From: Hoylesella shahii DSM 15611 = JCM 12083 | GTDB taxonomy: Bacteria; Bacteroidota; Bacteroidia; Bacteroidales; Bacteroidaceae | Length of the DNA: 64,000 nt | Assembly (NCBI RefSeq): GCF_000613445.1 | Contig: NZ_BAIZ01000003.1 | Span: 60,037 to 124,036 of the forward strand | Direction: 5' to 3' | Shown here: in pieces, positions 39,078 through 48,007 of the stretch | Numbering within the stretch: position 1 is the stretch's first letter | Layout of the letters: the number at the start of each line of letters is the position of its first letter | Program-made: the position numbers and the translations under genes | Notes under the pieces: model-generated | Told to the model about the DNA's origin: nothing | The model's input: only the letters and a program-made list of their open reading frames with translations | Databases searched by the model: none

Positions 39078-40054
39078 TTATTGAGAATACGGTCCATCAC
39101 CCAATTTACAGGAGTTGCGCTCACGCTTGTGCACGAACAATGACCAATACCTTGCAAATCTTCGATAACAGTTTTAATTATCGGCAACTGCACATAGGGC
39201 GGATTGTCTACATTAAAGCTAGTTGCGCCATCGCTTGTTATCAGCTGTATGGGGTCGTTGGTGTACACCGAGAACGACAATATCCCCCGTTCGCCCACCA
39301 CCTCTATGCGGTCTTCTTTTGCACTTTGGTGTGCCACGAAACACCAACTGCCACTACCCACTACGCCACTTTCAAATTCGAAGGCAGCACTCACCGTGTC
39401 TTCAACGCCATAAAGCTGTCCGCGGTTAGAAAAATAACCACGTGCACGGGTTATTATGCCGAAGAGTTCTTGTATTAAGTCTAACTGATGCGGTGCCAAG
39501 TCGTAGAAATAACCACCGCCCGACACATCGGGTTGTAGTCTCCAGGGCAGATTACTATTAGTGGAATAATCTAAATCGCGCGGAGGAACAGCAAAACGTA
39601 TTTGCACATTGGTGATTTTACCAATAGTTCCGCTATCTACGATGTCTTTCACCTTCATAAAATAAGGCAAGTACCTACGATAGTAAGCCACGAAACAAGG
39701 CACACCCGTTTGTTCGCTTACACGGTTAATGCGCACACAGTCTTCGTAACTGGCTGCCAAAGGCTTTTCCACATACACGGGTTTGCCTGCTCGCATGGCC
39801 ATAATAGCAAAGGTGGCATGGCTCGAAGGGGGCGTTGCAATGTACACTGCGTTGACATCTGGGTCGCAGATAAGTTCGTTCGGGTCGGTGTACCATTTAC
39901 GAATGCGATGGCGTTCGGCATACGAACGTGCCTTATCTTCAGTGCGACTCATCACAGCATGCACGTGCGAGCCTTCCACTTCGTTAAAGGCGGGACCCGA
40001 TTTTTTCTCGGTTACCTCGCCACAACCTATAAATCCCCAGCTTATTTCTTTCAT
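39078..40054 (-). CDS. Gfo/Idh/MocA family oxidoreductase (stop lost by a one-base deletion)
   Basis: NAD(P)-dependent sugar-type dehydrogenase, substrate unknown. The N-terminal Rossmann motif is WGFIGCGEVTEKKSGPAF, followed by EKP in KPVYVEKPLAASYEDC near 91 and a C-terminal alpha/beta domain with GGGYFYDLAPHQLDLIQELF near 180. As given, the frame runs on into DUF4421. Adding one base at about 39085 puts the TAA at 39080-39078 in frame and ends the protein at 325 residues, 7 bp before the DUF4421 ATG. This is the same kind of single-base lesion seen elsewhere in the window. Confidence 0.85.
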
Positions 40055-40248
40055 TCTTAAACTTCTCTACTTTGCAAATTGGTTCGTTGCCCAATGCCCA
40101 CCAAAAGACAAGGGCCAAAATGCAACACCACAAACAACTATCTTAATACTGCAAATTTACAAAAAGAAATCGAACTGATAAAGGCTAGCTGCATAAAATC
40201 CCCTTTACTGTGGCTTTTAATCCAACTCTTTGCCCCTAAAGATAAATA

Positions 40249-40282
40249 AAATGGCGTGCCAACATCTATTGACACGCCATTT
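40249..40282 (-). terminator. Terminator after the outer-membrane protein gene
   Basis: Perfect 10-bp stem AAATGGCGTG / CACGCCATTT, 33 bp past the stop at 40316. Confidence 0.7.
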
Positions 40283-40315
40283 ACTTTGTACTCACCTCAA
40301 GGGTTAGGCACGGTG

Positions 40316-40858
40316 TTAGAAGTTATAATACAAACCGAAGGTGAGGTGATTGTTATCAAACGATGCACCCCAAGCTTGTGTATCCAAACCAGAATCGCTG
40401 TTCTTGGTGTTCTTCCAACCTAAAAATCCCACCTTTGTTACGAATGAGAAATGTCTGTTCAGGTTAACAGCCACACCAGGAGTTAAACCTACTTCCAAGT
40501 TGTTAACACCGCCTTTGTAGTGCTGGTAGTCAACACCACCATCTACAAACACGTTAACAAACTTAGAATGTACGAAGGTATAACGAACGTAAGGAGACAA
40601 CTTGAAATAGGTCTCATCTGAATTTACAGATGCGTCTTCTAGCGAAACAGGATTGCCTTTTCCCCAACCAATTACCGTACCAACAGCCCAGTTGCCGTTA
40701 ATGCCGTAACCAATTTCGGGCAACAATTTGAAGGTTGTTTTCTCTTCTCCATTTTTTACCTTGCTTACACCAACACCGATGCTTCCACCAAGATAAACTT
40801 GTGCACTTGCACTTACAGCTATAACTGCTGCAACCATTGTCATCAAAATCTTTTTCAT
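40316..40858 (-). CDS. Small outer-membrane beta-barrel protein
   Basis: 180 residues. Signal peptide MKKILMTMVAAVIAVSASAQ, then an eight-stranded-barrel pattern of alternating hydrophobic strands (VYLGGSIGVGVSKV, LLPEIGYGINGNWAVGTVIGW, FKLSPYVRYTFV, FSFVTKVGFLGW) ending in an aromatic residue, HLTFGLYYNF, as expected for outer-membrane insertion. Belongs to the porin/OmpA-like barrel group of Bacteroidetes; function unknown. A -7 element TAATTTTG is at 40924-40917 on the minus strand. Confidence 0.88.
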   Translation of the reverse strand: MKKILMTMVAAVIAVSASAQVYLGGSIGVGVSKVKNGEEKTTFKLLPEIGYGINGNWAVGTVIGWGKGNPVSLEDASVNSDETYFKLSPYVRYTFVHSKFVNVFVDGGVDYQHYKGGVNNLEVGLTPGVAVNLNRHFSFVTKVGFLGWKNTKNSDSGLDTQAWGASFDNNHLTFGLYYNF

Positions 40859-40916
40859 CTTTTATTCCTGATTAAATTAAACTGATGTATTAAACACATA
40901 CGTTTGTTTCTGAAGG

Positions 40917-40924
40917 CAAAATTA
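40917..40924 (-). promoter_or_regulatory. -7 element for the outer-membrane protein gene
   Basis: TAATTTTG on the minus strand, 58 bp before the ATG; the -33 region is weak. Confidence 0.4.
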
Positions 40925-41067
40925 TAACATTAACATTAGCTCTACAGCCATAGAAAACCATTATTAACTTATTGATCGCAAATAACAGTTAAAGTATTTA
41001 TAATTCACTAAGTTAACAACTATTCACCTTTTGCTGTGCAAACGTTGCACAGTGTATATTAAAGACC

Positions 41068-41105
41068 AGCGGACAAACACGCTTTATTGCATGTGTTTGC
41101 CCGCT
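41068..41105 (-). terminator. Terminator downstream of pyk
   Basis: 13-bp stem AGCGGACAAACAC / GTGTTTGCCCGCT with one mismatch; about 115 bp past the pyk stop. No gene in 40925-41218. Confidence 0.55.
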
Positions 41106-41218
41106 TAAATCTTTGCGATATTGTATTGCTTACCCCCTTACGCTTTGCAGACGGTTGCGCTGAAAAAACCTCAAGCCCTACCTACTACTGCGGATAAGCG
41201 CGTAGAATACAATATTTA

Positions 41219-42718
41219 CTAGTCTTTCTCCCAAGTTTCTTCGGCCTCGGGTTCGCCCACTCTGCGCAAAGATGGATGTTCGGGCAAGTGGAAACGATAA
41301 TTACTATCGGCATCAAGAGCCATAGCCACCTTGTTGATTTCAACAAAAGTGGTGCCTCCACCTTCTCCAAAGCTACCGCTAAGGTATGCAATCTTATCTT
41401 CTAAGTTGATGTATCCCTTCTGTCTCAACATACGGATGGCAGCGGTAAACATAAACTGCGGTGCATGGTGTTCTTTCTGATGTACAGGGATAACACCATA
41501 GCTAAGATTGAGCCAGCGTTGCAATTTCTCCTTATAACACATAGCCAAGATGGGCGTTGCACCGCGGAACGACGATAGGATGCGAGCCGTTTCGCCCGAT
41601 TCGCTATCGGTGATGATACCCGCAACACCCAAACGGCGTGTTGACTCGATGGCAGAGTAAGCCAAAAACTCTTTCTGACTGCAATTGGGAGAAAGCGAAA
41701 TCTCTAAACCCTTCAGTCTTAAGCGGTCTTTTTCAGCCTGTTCGGCAATAGAAGCCATGGTTTGTACTGCCTCGAGCGGATATTTTCCCGAAGCCGTTTC
41801 GCCACTGAGCATCAGGGCATCGGTACGATAATACACGGCATTGGCAATATCTGTCACCTCGGCACGCGTTGGGCGAGGATTGTTTATCATGGTGTGGAGC
41901 ATCTGTGTGGCCACAATAACAGGCTTTTTTTTCAGCACACACTTATGAATAATTTCTCTTTGCAAGCCAGGGATGCACTCCAAAGGCACCTCGATGCCCA
42001 AGTCGCCACGCGCAATCATAATACCATACGAGGCATCAATAATCTCATCGATATTGTCGATACCCTCTTGGTTCTCAATTTTAGATATAATCTTAATGTC
42101 GCTATTATGTTCGTCGAGAATTTTTTGCACGGCATGCACATCTTCGGCTGAGCGAACAAAAGAGTGAGCAATAAAATCAATGTCTTGTTCGATGGCAAAA
42201 AGAATGTTGCTTCGGTCTTTTTCGGTGAGTGCAGGCAAGTCGATATGCTCTCCAGGTACGTTTACACTCTTGCGCGCACCCAGCTTACCATCGTTTTGTA
42301 CTTGCGTAACCAGCATCGGACCTTGCACCTCTAGCACCTTCATGTCTAGTTCTCCATCGTCGAAAAGAATGCTGTCGCCCACTTTCACATCGTTGGCAAT
42401 GTCGGGATACGACACGTTTAGGATGTCGTGAGTTGTGTCCATCTCGGGTCGTCCGAAGATTTTCACAATCTCACCGCTTTTATATTCAATGGGTTCTGCC
42501 ACGCCAGTGGTTCTAATCTCTGGTCCTTTAGTGTCTATCATCAAGGCGATGTGCGACGAAACAGCACGCACATTCTTGATAATCTCTTTCATTCCCTCTT
42601 CTGAAGCATGAGCGGTGTTCATACGAACCACGTTCATTCCTGCGAAAAACAACTTGCGGATGAAATCCTGATCACATCTGCGGTCGCTGATAGTGGCCAC
42701 AATCTTAGTTTGTTTCAT
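41219..42718 (-). CDS. pyk: Pyruvate kinase
   Basis: Last step of glycolysis, phosphoenolpyruvate plus ADP to pyruvate plus ATP. 499 residues. It shows TKIVATISDRRCDQDFI at the N-terminus, MNTAHASEEG near 35, the substrate-binding LMIDTKGPEIRTTG near 60, the active-site KIENQEGIDNIDEI near 216 with catalytic Lys, IMIARGDLGIEVP near 236, and the C-terminal domain from about 345. The first motif reads SDRRCD where TxGP is usual, a variation I believe occurs in other Bacteroidales pyruvate kinases. A TACCTTTG -7 element is at 42829-42822 (minus), leaving a leader of about 100 nt. Confidence 0.95.
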   Translation of the reverse strand: MKQTKIVATISDRRCDQDFIRKLFFAGMNVVRMNTAHASEEGMKEIIKNVRAVSSHIALMIDTKGPEIRTTGVAEPIEYKSGEIVKIFGRPEMDTTHDILNVSYPDIANDVKVGDSILFDDGELDMKVLEVQGPMLVTQVQNDGKLGARKSVNVPGEHIDLPALTEKDRSNILFAIEQDIDFIAHSFVRSAEDVHAVQKILDEHNSDIKIISKIENQEGIDNIDEIIDASYGIMIARGDLGIEVPLECIPGLQREIIHKCVLKKKPVIVATQMLHTMINNPRPTRAEVTDIANAVYYRTDALMLSGETASGKYPLEAVQTMASIAEQAEKDRLRLKGLEISLSPNCSQKEFLAYSAIESTRRLGVAGIITDSESGETARILSSFRGATPILAMCYKEKLQRWLNLSYGVIPVHQKEHHAPQFMFTAAIRMLRQKGYINLEDKIAYLSGSFGEGGGTTFVEINKVAMALDADSNYRFHLPEHPSLRRVGEPEAEETWEKD

Positions 42719-42821
42719 ATCTTATTGAAATGTCTTTTATATATGGATGTTACAACGAGCAAGCACGCTTTACAATGTAACGGTGTATCGCCACACGCCG
42801 TTTAACGCTCTTGCCCTTTTG

Positions 42822-42829
42822 CAAAGGTA
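42822..42829 (-). promoter_or_regulatory. -7 element for pyk
   Basis: TACCTTTG on the minus strand, about 103 bp before the ATG; no clear -33 element. Confidence 0.45.
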
Positions 42830-42929
42830 GTGAAAAAAATCGCGAACTCCTTGACCTTTTGTAATTATTATCGTGAATAAGAAGCAAAATACATTCAATG
42901 CCGTGAGCAATGATGGGCTGAACCCTGCC

Positions 42930-43682
42930 TTAACAACCTTGAGCGTGTGCTTTCAAGAAGTCTTCGGCGCGTTGCAAGTCTTCGGGGGTGTCTATTCCCA
43001 CTGTTTCCACCTGGGTAAGTCCCACTTTTATCTGATAGCCATTCTGCAACCAACGAAGTTGTTCAAGACTCTCGGCCTTCTCAAGCGACGACTGTGGCAA
43101 AGCGGTGATTGCCTGAAGTGCTGCTGGGCGATAAGCATAGATGCCCAAATGTTTGAGAAAGGGATAATGTGCTAACCACATATCGGGTTCGACGCCACGC
43201 ACAAAAGGAATAACCGAACGCGAGAAATACAGGGCAAAGCCTGCATTGCTCACCACAATCTTGGGCGAATTAGGATTGCGCACCTCGTCGATAGAGACGA
43301 AAGGAATGCCCAATGTGGCTATTTGCACGCCCTCCGTGTCGAAGCATTGACAAATTGCTTCTATCTGCGAACGTTGCACAAAAGGTTCGTCGCCTTGTAT
43401 GTTCACCACCACATCGTAGTCGCCGCCTATCTTTTGCACAGCCTCGTTCACGCGGTCGGTACCACTTTGGTGTTCGGTTGAGGTCATCACAGCCTTACCG
43501 CCAAACTCCAACACCTTATTATATATACGTTCGTCGTCTGTGGCCACGTAGGTTTCGTCTAACACATGGGCCACTTGTTCGTACACACGTTGTATCACTG
43601 GTTTGCCACCAAGTAGGGCCAGGGGTTTGCCCGGAAAGCGCGAAGACCCATAACGGGCTGGAATTATGCCTATAAATTTCAT
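42930..43682 (-). CDS. kdsB: 3-deoxy-manno-octulosonate cytidylyltransferase
   Basis: Makes CMP-KDO, the activated sugar for lipopolysaccharide core assembly. 250 residues. The nucleotide-binding start is IGIIPARYGSSRFPGKPLAL (G-x-P-A-R-x-x-S-x-R-x-P-G-K-P), followed by TYVATDDERIYNKV near 43, TSTEHQSGTDRVNEA near 67, and VVNIQGDEPFV near 91 with metal-binding Asp. The C-terminal GIDTPEDLQRAEDFL is typical. It appears to be a single gene. Confidence 0.95.
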   Translation of the reverse strand: MKFIGIIPARYGSSRFPGKPLALLGGKPVIQRVYEQVAHVLDETYVATDDERIYNKVLEFGGKAVMTSTEHQSGTDRVNEAVQKIGGDYDVVVNIQGDEPFVQRSQIEAICQCFDTEGVQIATLGIPFVSIDEVRNPNSPKIVVSNAGFALYFSRSVIPFVRGVEPDMWLAHYPFLKHLGIYAYRPAALQAITALPQSSLEKAESLEQLRWLQNGYQIKVGLTQVETVGIDTPEDLQRAEDFLKAHAQGC

Positions 43683-43852
43683 TATATGTTTTGTTTTAAT
43701 TGTTGTTGTTTTAATTATGAAACGAGTTTACCAGTTGACAAAACCACCGTGTTTACGAGCTAAAATACAAGGAAATGGATGTAGATGCCTGCTCGCATTG
43801 TTCACTTTGGCATCAATCTATCTGCACGTCGGTATTTATAGCGTTGCAAAAT
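43683..43852. other. Spacer upstream of kdsB
   Basis: No gene. 43716-43765 has words of the GAGTTTACCAGTTGAC / GTTTACGAG type shared with the repeats at 23770 and 62661. Confidence 0.35.
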
Positions 43853-43962
43853 GCCCTTTGTAGGGGCACTACAAGCGGTTTGTAGTGGCAGTACAAGCAT
43901 CTTGTAGTAGCATTACAAGACGCTTGTAGCGACAGTACAAAACCCTTTGTACTGACAAATGT
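43853..43962. repeat. 22-bp phased array of TTGTA-n7/8-TACAA palindromes, locus 4
   Basis: Units begin at 43853, 43875, 43897, 43919 and 43941 (last one partial), exactly 22 bp apart. Each holds an inverted repeat, for example TTGTAGTGGCAGTACAA in unit 2. Only the TTGTAG and TACAA parts are kept; the interior varies. Different sequence from loci 1-3 but the same period. The rest of the spacer to 44147 shows nothing else. Confidence 0.85.
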
Positions 43963-44147
43963 GCACAACAATGCGCTAGTTCGTCTATAAAAACTGAATT
44001 TCACGACTAATGTTTATGGATGAAAACTTGCTGTTTTTCCGATGAATTACCTAGCAAAGAAGAAGTAGAACGAGCTAAGCTATATACAGCAGAACAAGCA
44101 AGTATTGGGCTTACCTACTTCATTTCTTAACTCCCCAGCACCTTTAA

Positions 44148-45392
44148 TTACCGCCTTATTTCTGCAAAGCCCACCAGTCTATCGGCCCTATCGCCCATTT
44201 TTCGATAATAAACAAGGGCTTGGTAGCGATTTTCGGTTTGGTAGAACGACCCCTCTGAGGGTAGGTTAGCCGTGTTGCCATTGGGTTGTTGCCACACGTA
44301 TTGGTACGAATAATAGCCCTGTTTGAGCAAACAGGTTAACCGATAACAGCCCTGTGTGTCGTCATATTGCATCTTATAGGGTGCAGAAAGTTGGTCGTTG
44401 GTCCACACGCCATTTACAAAAACATCGCCCTCAACACGAGGTGAGCGAAGATTGAAATGCACATAAACGTATTCTGAAGTGGTGTTGTTTTCGCTATTAT
44501 CACTGTTGCGAATGTAAAATGCCCCGTTGGCATCCTCGTCAAACACATAACTCGTTCGCGGTTCATCGGGCCAGAGATAAGCATGGTAGGCTTTTCCGTC
44601 CCACTTTATTTTCTCAACGCCCATGTTGGCATGTCGTACATCTAGCAATTCGAATTTGCGATATTCGTTTCCACCCTCGAAAATAAGTTGTGCATTATGT
44701 GCCCAACGCAATCCATCGCCCATAACAAACTGAGGTTTGGCATTAACAACAGCATTATCCCAACGTCCATTTTGCATCACCACTGTGCGTATTTGGCGCT
44801 GAACATCTGTAACAACCATACCAGGAGCAAATCTAACCTCCATATCAAGTTGCTGCCAACGACTGTTAATGCCTTTGTCGGTGTTGCCACTTAGATCGAG
44901 TTTAATACCCATACCTTGGTCAACAACCATAAAACAGCATTCGGCCACAGCCTTATCGTTGTCATTGGCATCGTAGATGGTTACGCGATAATTGCCGCTC
45001 ATCTTTATTCTACATTGGTCGTTGGGTAGTTGCAAGTGATAATGGGTGTACAACACATTGGTATTAATAGACTGTTGCACACGCTCTATCACATTATCAG
45101 CATTAAATCCGTCGATGTAATCGCTAACAAAGAGTTCGGTGGAGGTGGTCCAATCGGCATTGCAATGCTCTATCTTGTAGGCATAACGGCGATATTCGTG
45201 AGTAAGATCGTCGAAGGCGATGTTCACTGCAACATTATCTGCTAAATCGATAACGGGCATCGAAAGCCAGTTATTGCCAGCAACAACTTGCAACGAAGCA
45301 ATATTAGGAACAAAAATGCGGTTGCGCTGGGCAATCATGGTCAACGAAAGCCACAGGCATAAGAACAAAAATGTGAACCGAAGTTTGCACAT
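44148..45392 (-). CDS. Type IX secretion system plug-domain protein (DUF5103)
   Basis: 414 residues from ATG 45392, chosen because it begins a signal peptide (MCKLRFTFLFLCLWLSLTMIAQ); the open frame extends further upstream without family features and through the pgk terminator. The body matches DUF5103, renamed type IX secretion plug protein: NRIFVPNIASLQV, YAYKIEHCNADWTTSTEL near 80, and the C-terminal RYQALVYYRKMGDRADRLVGF. It probably contributes to or binds the outer-membrane T9SS channel; other T9SS core genes are not in the window, but a T9SS-type C-terminal domain protein is at 52685. Confidence 0.85.
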   Translation of the reverse strand: MCKLRFTFLFLCLWLSLTMIAQRNRIFVPNIASLQVVAGNNWLSMPVIDLADNVAVNIAFDDLTHEYRRYAYKIEHCNADWTTSTELFVSDYIDGFNADNVIERVQQSINTNVLYTHYHLQLPNDQCRIKMSGNYRVTIYDANDNDKAVAECCFMVVDQGMGIKLDLSGNTDKGINSRWQQLDMEVRFAPGMVVTDVQRQIRTVVMQNGRWDNAVVNAKPQFVMGDGLRWAHNAQLIFEGGNEYRKFELLDVRHANMGVEKIKWDGKAYHAYLWPDEPRTSYVFDEDANGAFYIRNSDNSENNTTSEYVYVHFNLRSPRVEGDVFVNGVWTNDQLSAPYKMQYDDTQGCYRLTCLLKQGYYSYQYVWQQPNGNTANLPSEGSFYQTENRYQALVYYRKMGDRADRLVGFAEIRR

Positions 45393-45430
45393 AAGCAGTA
45401 CAAAAGAAAGGGAAAAGCAGTTGGGAAAAA

Positions 45431-45469
45431 CAAAAAATCGGCAAGCCCAACGCATTGTTAGACTCGCCG
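45431..45469 (-). terminator. Terminator after pgk
   Basis: Minus strand 13-bp stem CGGCGAGTCTAAC / GTTGGGCTTGCCG (three G-U pairs) followed by ATTTTTTGTTTTT. Confidence 0.85.
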
Positions 45470-45563
45470 AAACGTATTTAGGTGGTTTGCTTAGGCCAAT
45501 ATGGCCAGTCTGCGTGGGCACAATGCACCACCGCATGCTGCCAAGAGCGCCTAGCAATGAGGT

Positions 45564-46817
45564 TTATTCGCCTTTAATGGCAGCAACGCCGGGCAACACT
45601 TTGCCTTCGATGGCCTCGAGCATTGCACCGCCGCCCGTTGAAACGTAAGAAACCTTATCGGCAAGTCCGAACTTGTTAACAGCAGCAACCGAGTCGCCAC
45701 CGCCTACAAGCGAGTAAGCGCCATTTTCTTGTGTAGCTTGAGCCACATATTTGGCAATTTCGCCTGTGCCATGAGCAAAGTTTTCAAATTCGAATACGCC
45801 AACAGGACCGTTCCAAAGGATGGTTTTAGATTCAAGAATGATTTTCTTCCACACCTCCAACGACTCTTCCGAAGCGTCCATACCTTCCCATCCATCGGGT
45901 ATTTGGTCGATAGGCACAACCATGCGGTTAGCGTTATTGTCGAACTTATCGGCAGCAACGGTAGCTACAGAGAGGCTCAAGTTAACGCCTTTTTCTTTAG
46001 CAGCCGCCATCACGTTGAGTGCTTCGGGCATCAAATCGTCTTCGTGAAGCGACAAACCAATATGTCCGCCTTGTGCTTTAATAAAGGTGTAACCCATGCC
46101 ACCGCCGATAATAAGATTGTCTACCTTGTCGAGCAGGTTTTTGATAACACCCAGTTTAGAGCTTACTTTCGAACCACCGATGATGGCCGTGAAAGGATGT
46201 TGCGCGTTTTTGAGCACGTTATCGATAGCGGTAACTTCTTTTTCCATGAGGAAACCCAGCATCTTCGAGTCGGCATCGAAGTAATCGGCGATAACAGCCG
46301 TTGATGCATGGCGACGGTGAGCCGTACCAAAAGCATCATTCACATATACGTCTGCATACGAAGCCAGCTTCTTAGCGAAGTCTATTTGCTTAGCCTTCAT
46401 TTCTTTTTTAGCCTCTGCGAAAGCAGGGTCTGCTTTGTCGATGCCCACGGGTTTGCCTTCTTCTTCAGCGTAGAAACGCAGGTTTTCGAGCAGCAGTGCT
46501 TCGCCCATCTGTAAGTTTGCAGCAGCTTCGGTAGCATTGGCGCAATCGTCAGCGAACTTAACCGTTACACCAAGGCGTTCAGACACCTTGTTAACGATTT
46601 GCGAAAGCGACAATTTGGGGTTCACCTTGCCTTTGGGTTTGCCCATGTGGCTCATCATAATAACGGCTCCGCCGTCAGCCAAAATTTTCTTCAAAGTGGG
46701 AAGAGCAGCGCGAATACGGGTATCATCGGTGATGTTTCCGTTCTCATCCAATGGCACATTAAAGTCCACACGTACAATTGCCTTCTTACCGGCAAAGTTG
46801 AATTGTTCGATTTTCAT
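45564..46817 (-). CDS. pgk: Phosphoglycerate kinase
   Basis: Glycolytic enzyme converting 1,3-bisphosphoglycerate plus ADP to 3-phosphoglycerate plus ATP. 417 residues. [18 protein letters not shown] near 12 with the substrate Arg/Asp, [14 protein letters not shown] near 53, [10 protein letters not shown] near 163 and the nucleotide-binding [20 protein letters not shown] plus STGGGAMLE at the C-terminus are present. It is flanked by its own promoter and a strong terminator. Confidence 0.97.
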   Translation of the reverse strand: MKIEQFNFAGKKAIVRVDFNVPLDENGNITDDTRIRAALPTLKKILADGGAVIMMSHMGKPKGKVNPKLSLSQIVNKVSERLGVTVKFADDCANATEAAANLQMGEALLLENLRFYAEEEGKPVGIDKADPAFAEAKKEMKAKQIDFAKKLASYADVYVNDAFGTAHRRHASTAVIADYFDADSKMLGFLMEKEVTAIDNVLKNAQHPFTAIIGGSKVSSKLGVIKNLLDKVDNLIIGGGMGYTFIKAQGGHIGLSLHEDDLMPEALNVMAAAKEKGVNLSLSVATVAADKFDNNANRMVVPIDQIPDGWEGMDASEESLEVWKKIILESKTILWNGPVGVFEFENFAHGTGEIAKYVAQATQENGAYSLVGGGDSVAAVNKFGLADKVSYVSTGGGAMLEAIEGKVLPGVAAIKGE

Positions 46818-46864
46818 CTTTATTAATGTTATGAATAATAGTTTTATGCCTGAATTAACACGCG

Positions 46865-46897
46865 CAAAGTTAGTGAATTATCTTGATATACAGCCAA
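46865..46897 (-). promoter_or_regulatory. Promoter of pgk
   Basis: Minus strand TAACTTTG (46872-46865) with TTG (46897-46895) 22 bp upstream; 47 bp before the ATG. Confidence 0.55.
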
Positions 46898-47265
46898 AAT
46901 TGACAGGAAATTAACCCTCCTAGTTACACAACATGTTTCTTTCGCAGGCGTGTAAAAGGGCATTTGCTATGTATAGTTTACAAATATATGTGCCACAAAT
47001 AAAAATAAATCCTTTCTCACTAACCACCACTTACCGAACACCTGCAATGTTTTCACCTTGTGTTTTCTTGCAACTCATTATGCACGAATATAGCGCTAAA
47101 TACATGTTTTTTGATTAAATGGTGGGGTATCTCAAAGAGATGGGCTATTGCACCGCATCTGGAACATGGGTGTTTATCAAGTAAAAACGGTGTCTCGGGT
47201 TATATAAAAAACAGCGTTACATCTTAACTTAGACAAATAGAAAGAACCAAGGCCAATGTAAAAAC
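46898..47265. other. Gene-free region
   Basis: About 370 bp between queC and the pgk promoter. A 21-codon plus-strand frame at 47119 has no supporting signal. No hairpin or repeat recognised. Confidence 0.4.
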
Positions 47266-47918
47266 TTAACGTTCGTATTTCGTATTATCGGCTATTCCTG
47301 CCTCGCGCAAGGCCTCTTTACGCTCTACACAGGTACACAAGTGCCGCAATGCACGTCGCCACCCTTGTAACACGACCATGTTTCGGTATAATCTAAGCCC
47401 AAAACTTCTCCTCGCTTAGCAATATCGGCCTTACTCCAATTGGTGTAAGGGGCCACCACATGCACGTTGGCAAAGGTTCCGGCATTAACAGCAGCATCCA
47501 TAGCTGCGATAAATTCGGGGCGACAATCTGGGTAAATGGTGTGGTCGCCACCGTGATTGGCAATAAGTATCTTGGTCAAGCCATTGCTTTCGGCTATACC
47601 TGCAGCCACTGCAAGCATCACGCCGTTGCGAAAAGGCACAACGGTCGACTTCATATTCTCTTCGTTGTAGCTACCATCGGGTATGCTTTCGCCACTCTCC
47701 AACAAGCTACTCTTAAAATATTGGTGCATAAAACCAAGGGGAATAACCACATGCGGGATGCCTAAACGCTCACAATGCATAGCCGCGAGAGGCAATTCGT
47801 TGTGGTTGTGATTGCTACCATAGTCGAAGGATAAACCCAAAGCAATCTCGTCTTTCTTATCATAAAGTAGGGTGACGCTATCCATTCCGCCACTAACTAC
47901 GATTATCGAATCTTTCAT
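47266..47918 (-). CDS. queC: 7-cyano-7-deazaguanine synthase QueC (frame interrupted near 47336)
   Basis: Makes preQ0 from 7-carboxy-7-deazaguanine in queuosine synthesis, using ATP and ammonia. The PP-loop SGGMDSVTLLYD is at the N-terminus, and ALGLSFDYGSNHNHNE follows near 31. The C-terminal zinc site begins ETWSCYKGGDVHCGTC, then the given frame ends at VPV. Shifting by one base gives CGTCVERKEALREAGIADNT and a stop at 47266-47268, exactly the QueC ending; one added base at about 47336 yields 217 residues with all four zinc Cys. A -7 element TAATTTTG lies at 47939-47932 (minus). Confidence 0.9.
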
Positions 47919-48007
47919 TCAAGTGCTGTTTCAAAATTAATGCTATCTACTCTATCTTCATCCATCAATACGCCGCTCTGAAAAACAAATAAATAGGAAG
48001 AGAAACC

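Noticed and set aside
37976..40054. A 692-residue fusion of an oxidoreductase with an outer-membrane DUF4421 domain
   Set aside because: The second half begins with its own signal peptide, and one added base near 39085 gives a stop 7 bp before it. The same lesion type recurs in the window, so two genes are more likely.
47119..47184. 21-codon plus-strand open frame (MVGYLKEMGYC...)
   Set aside because: No ribosome binding site, promoter or recognisable homology; too short to support.
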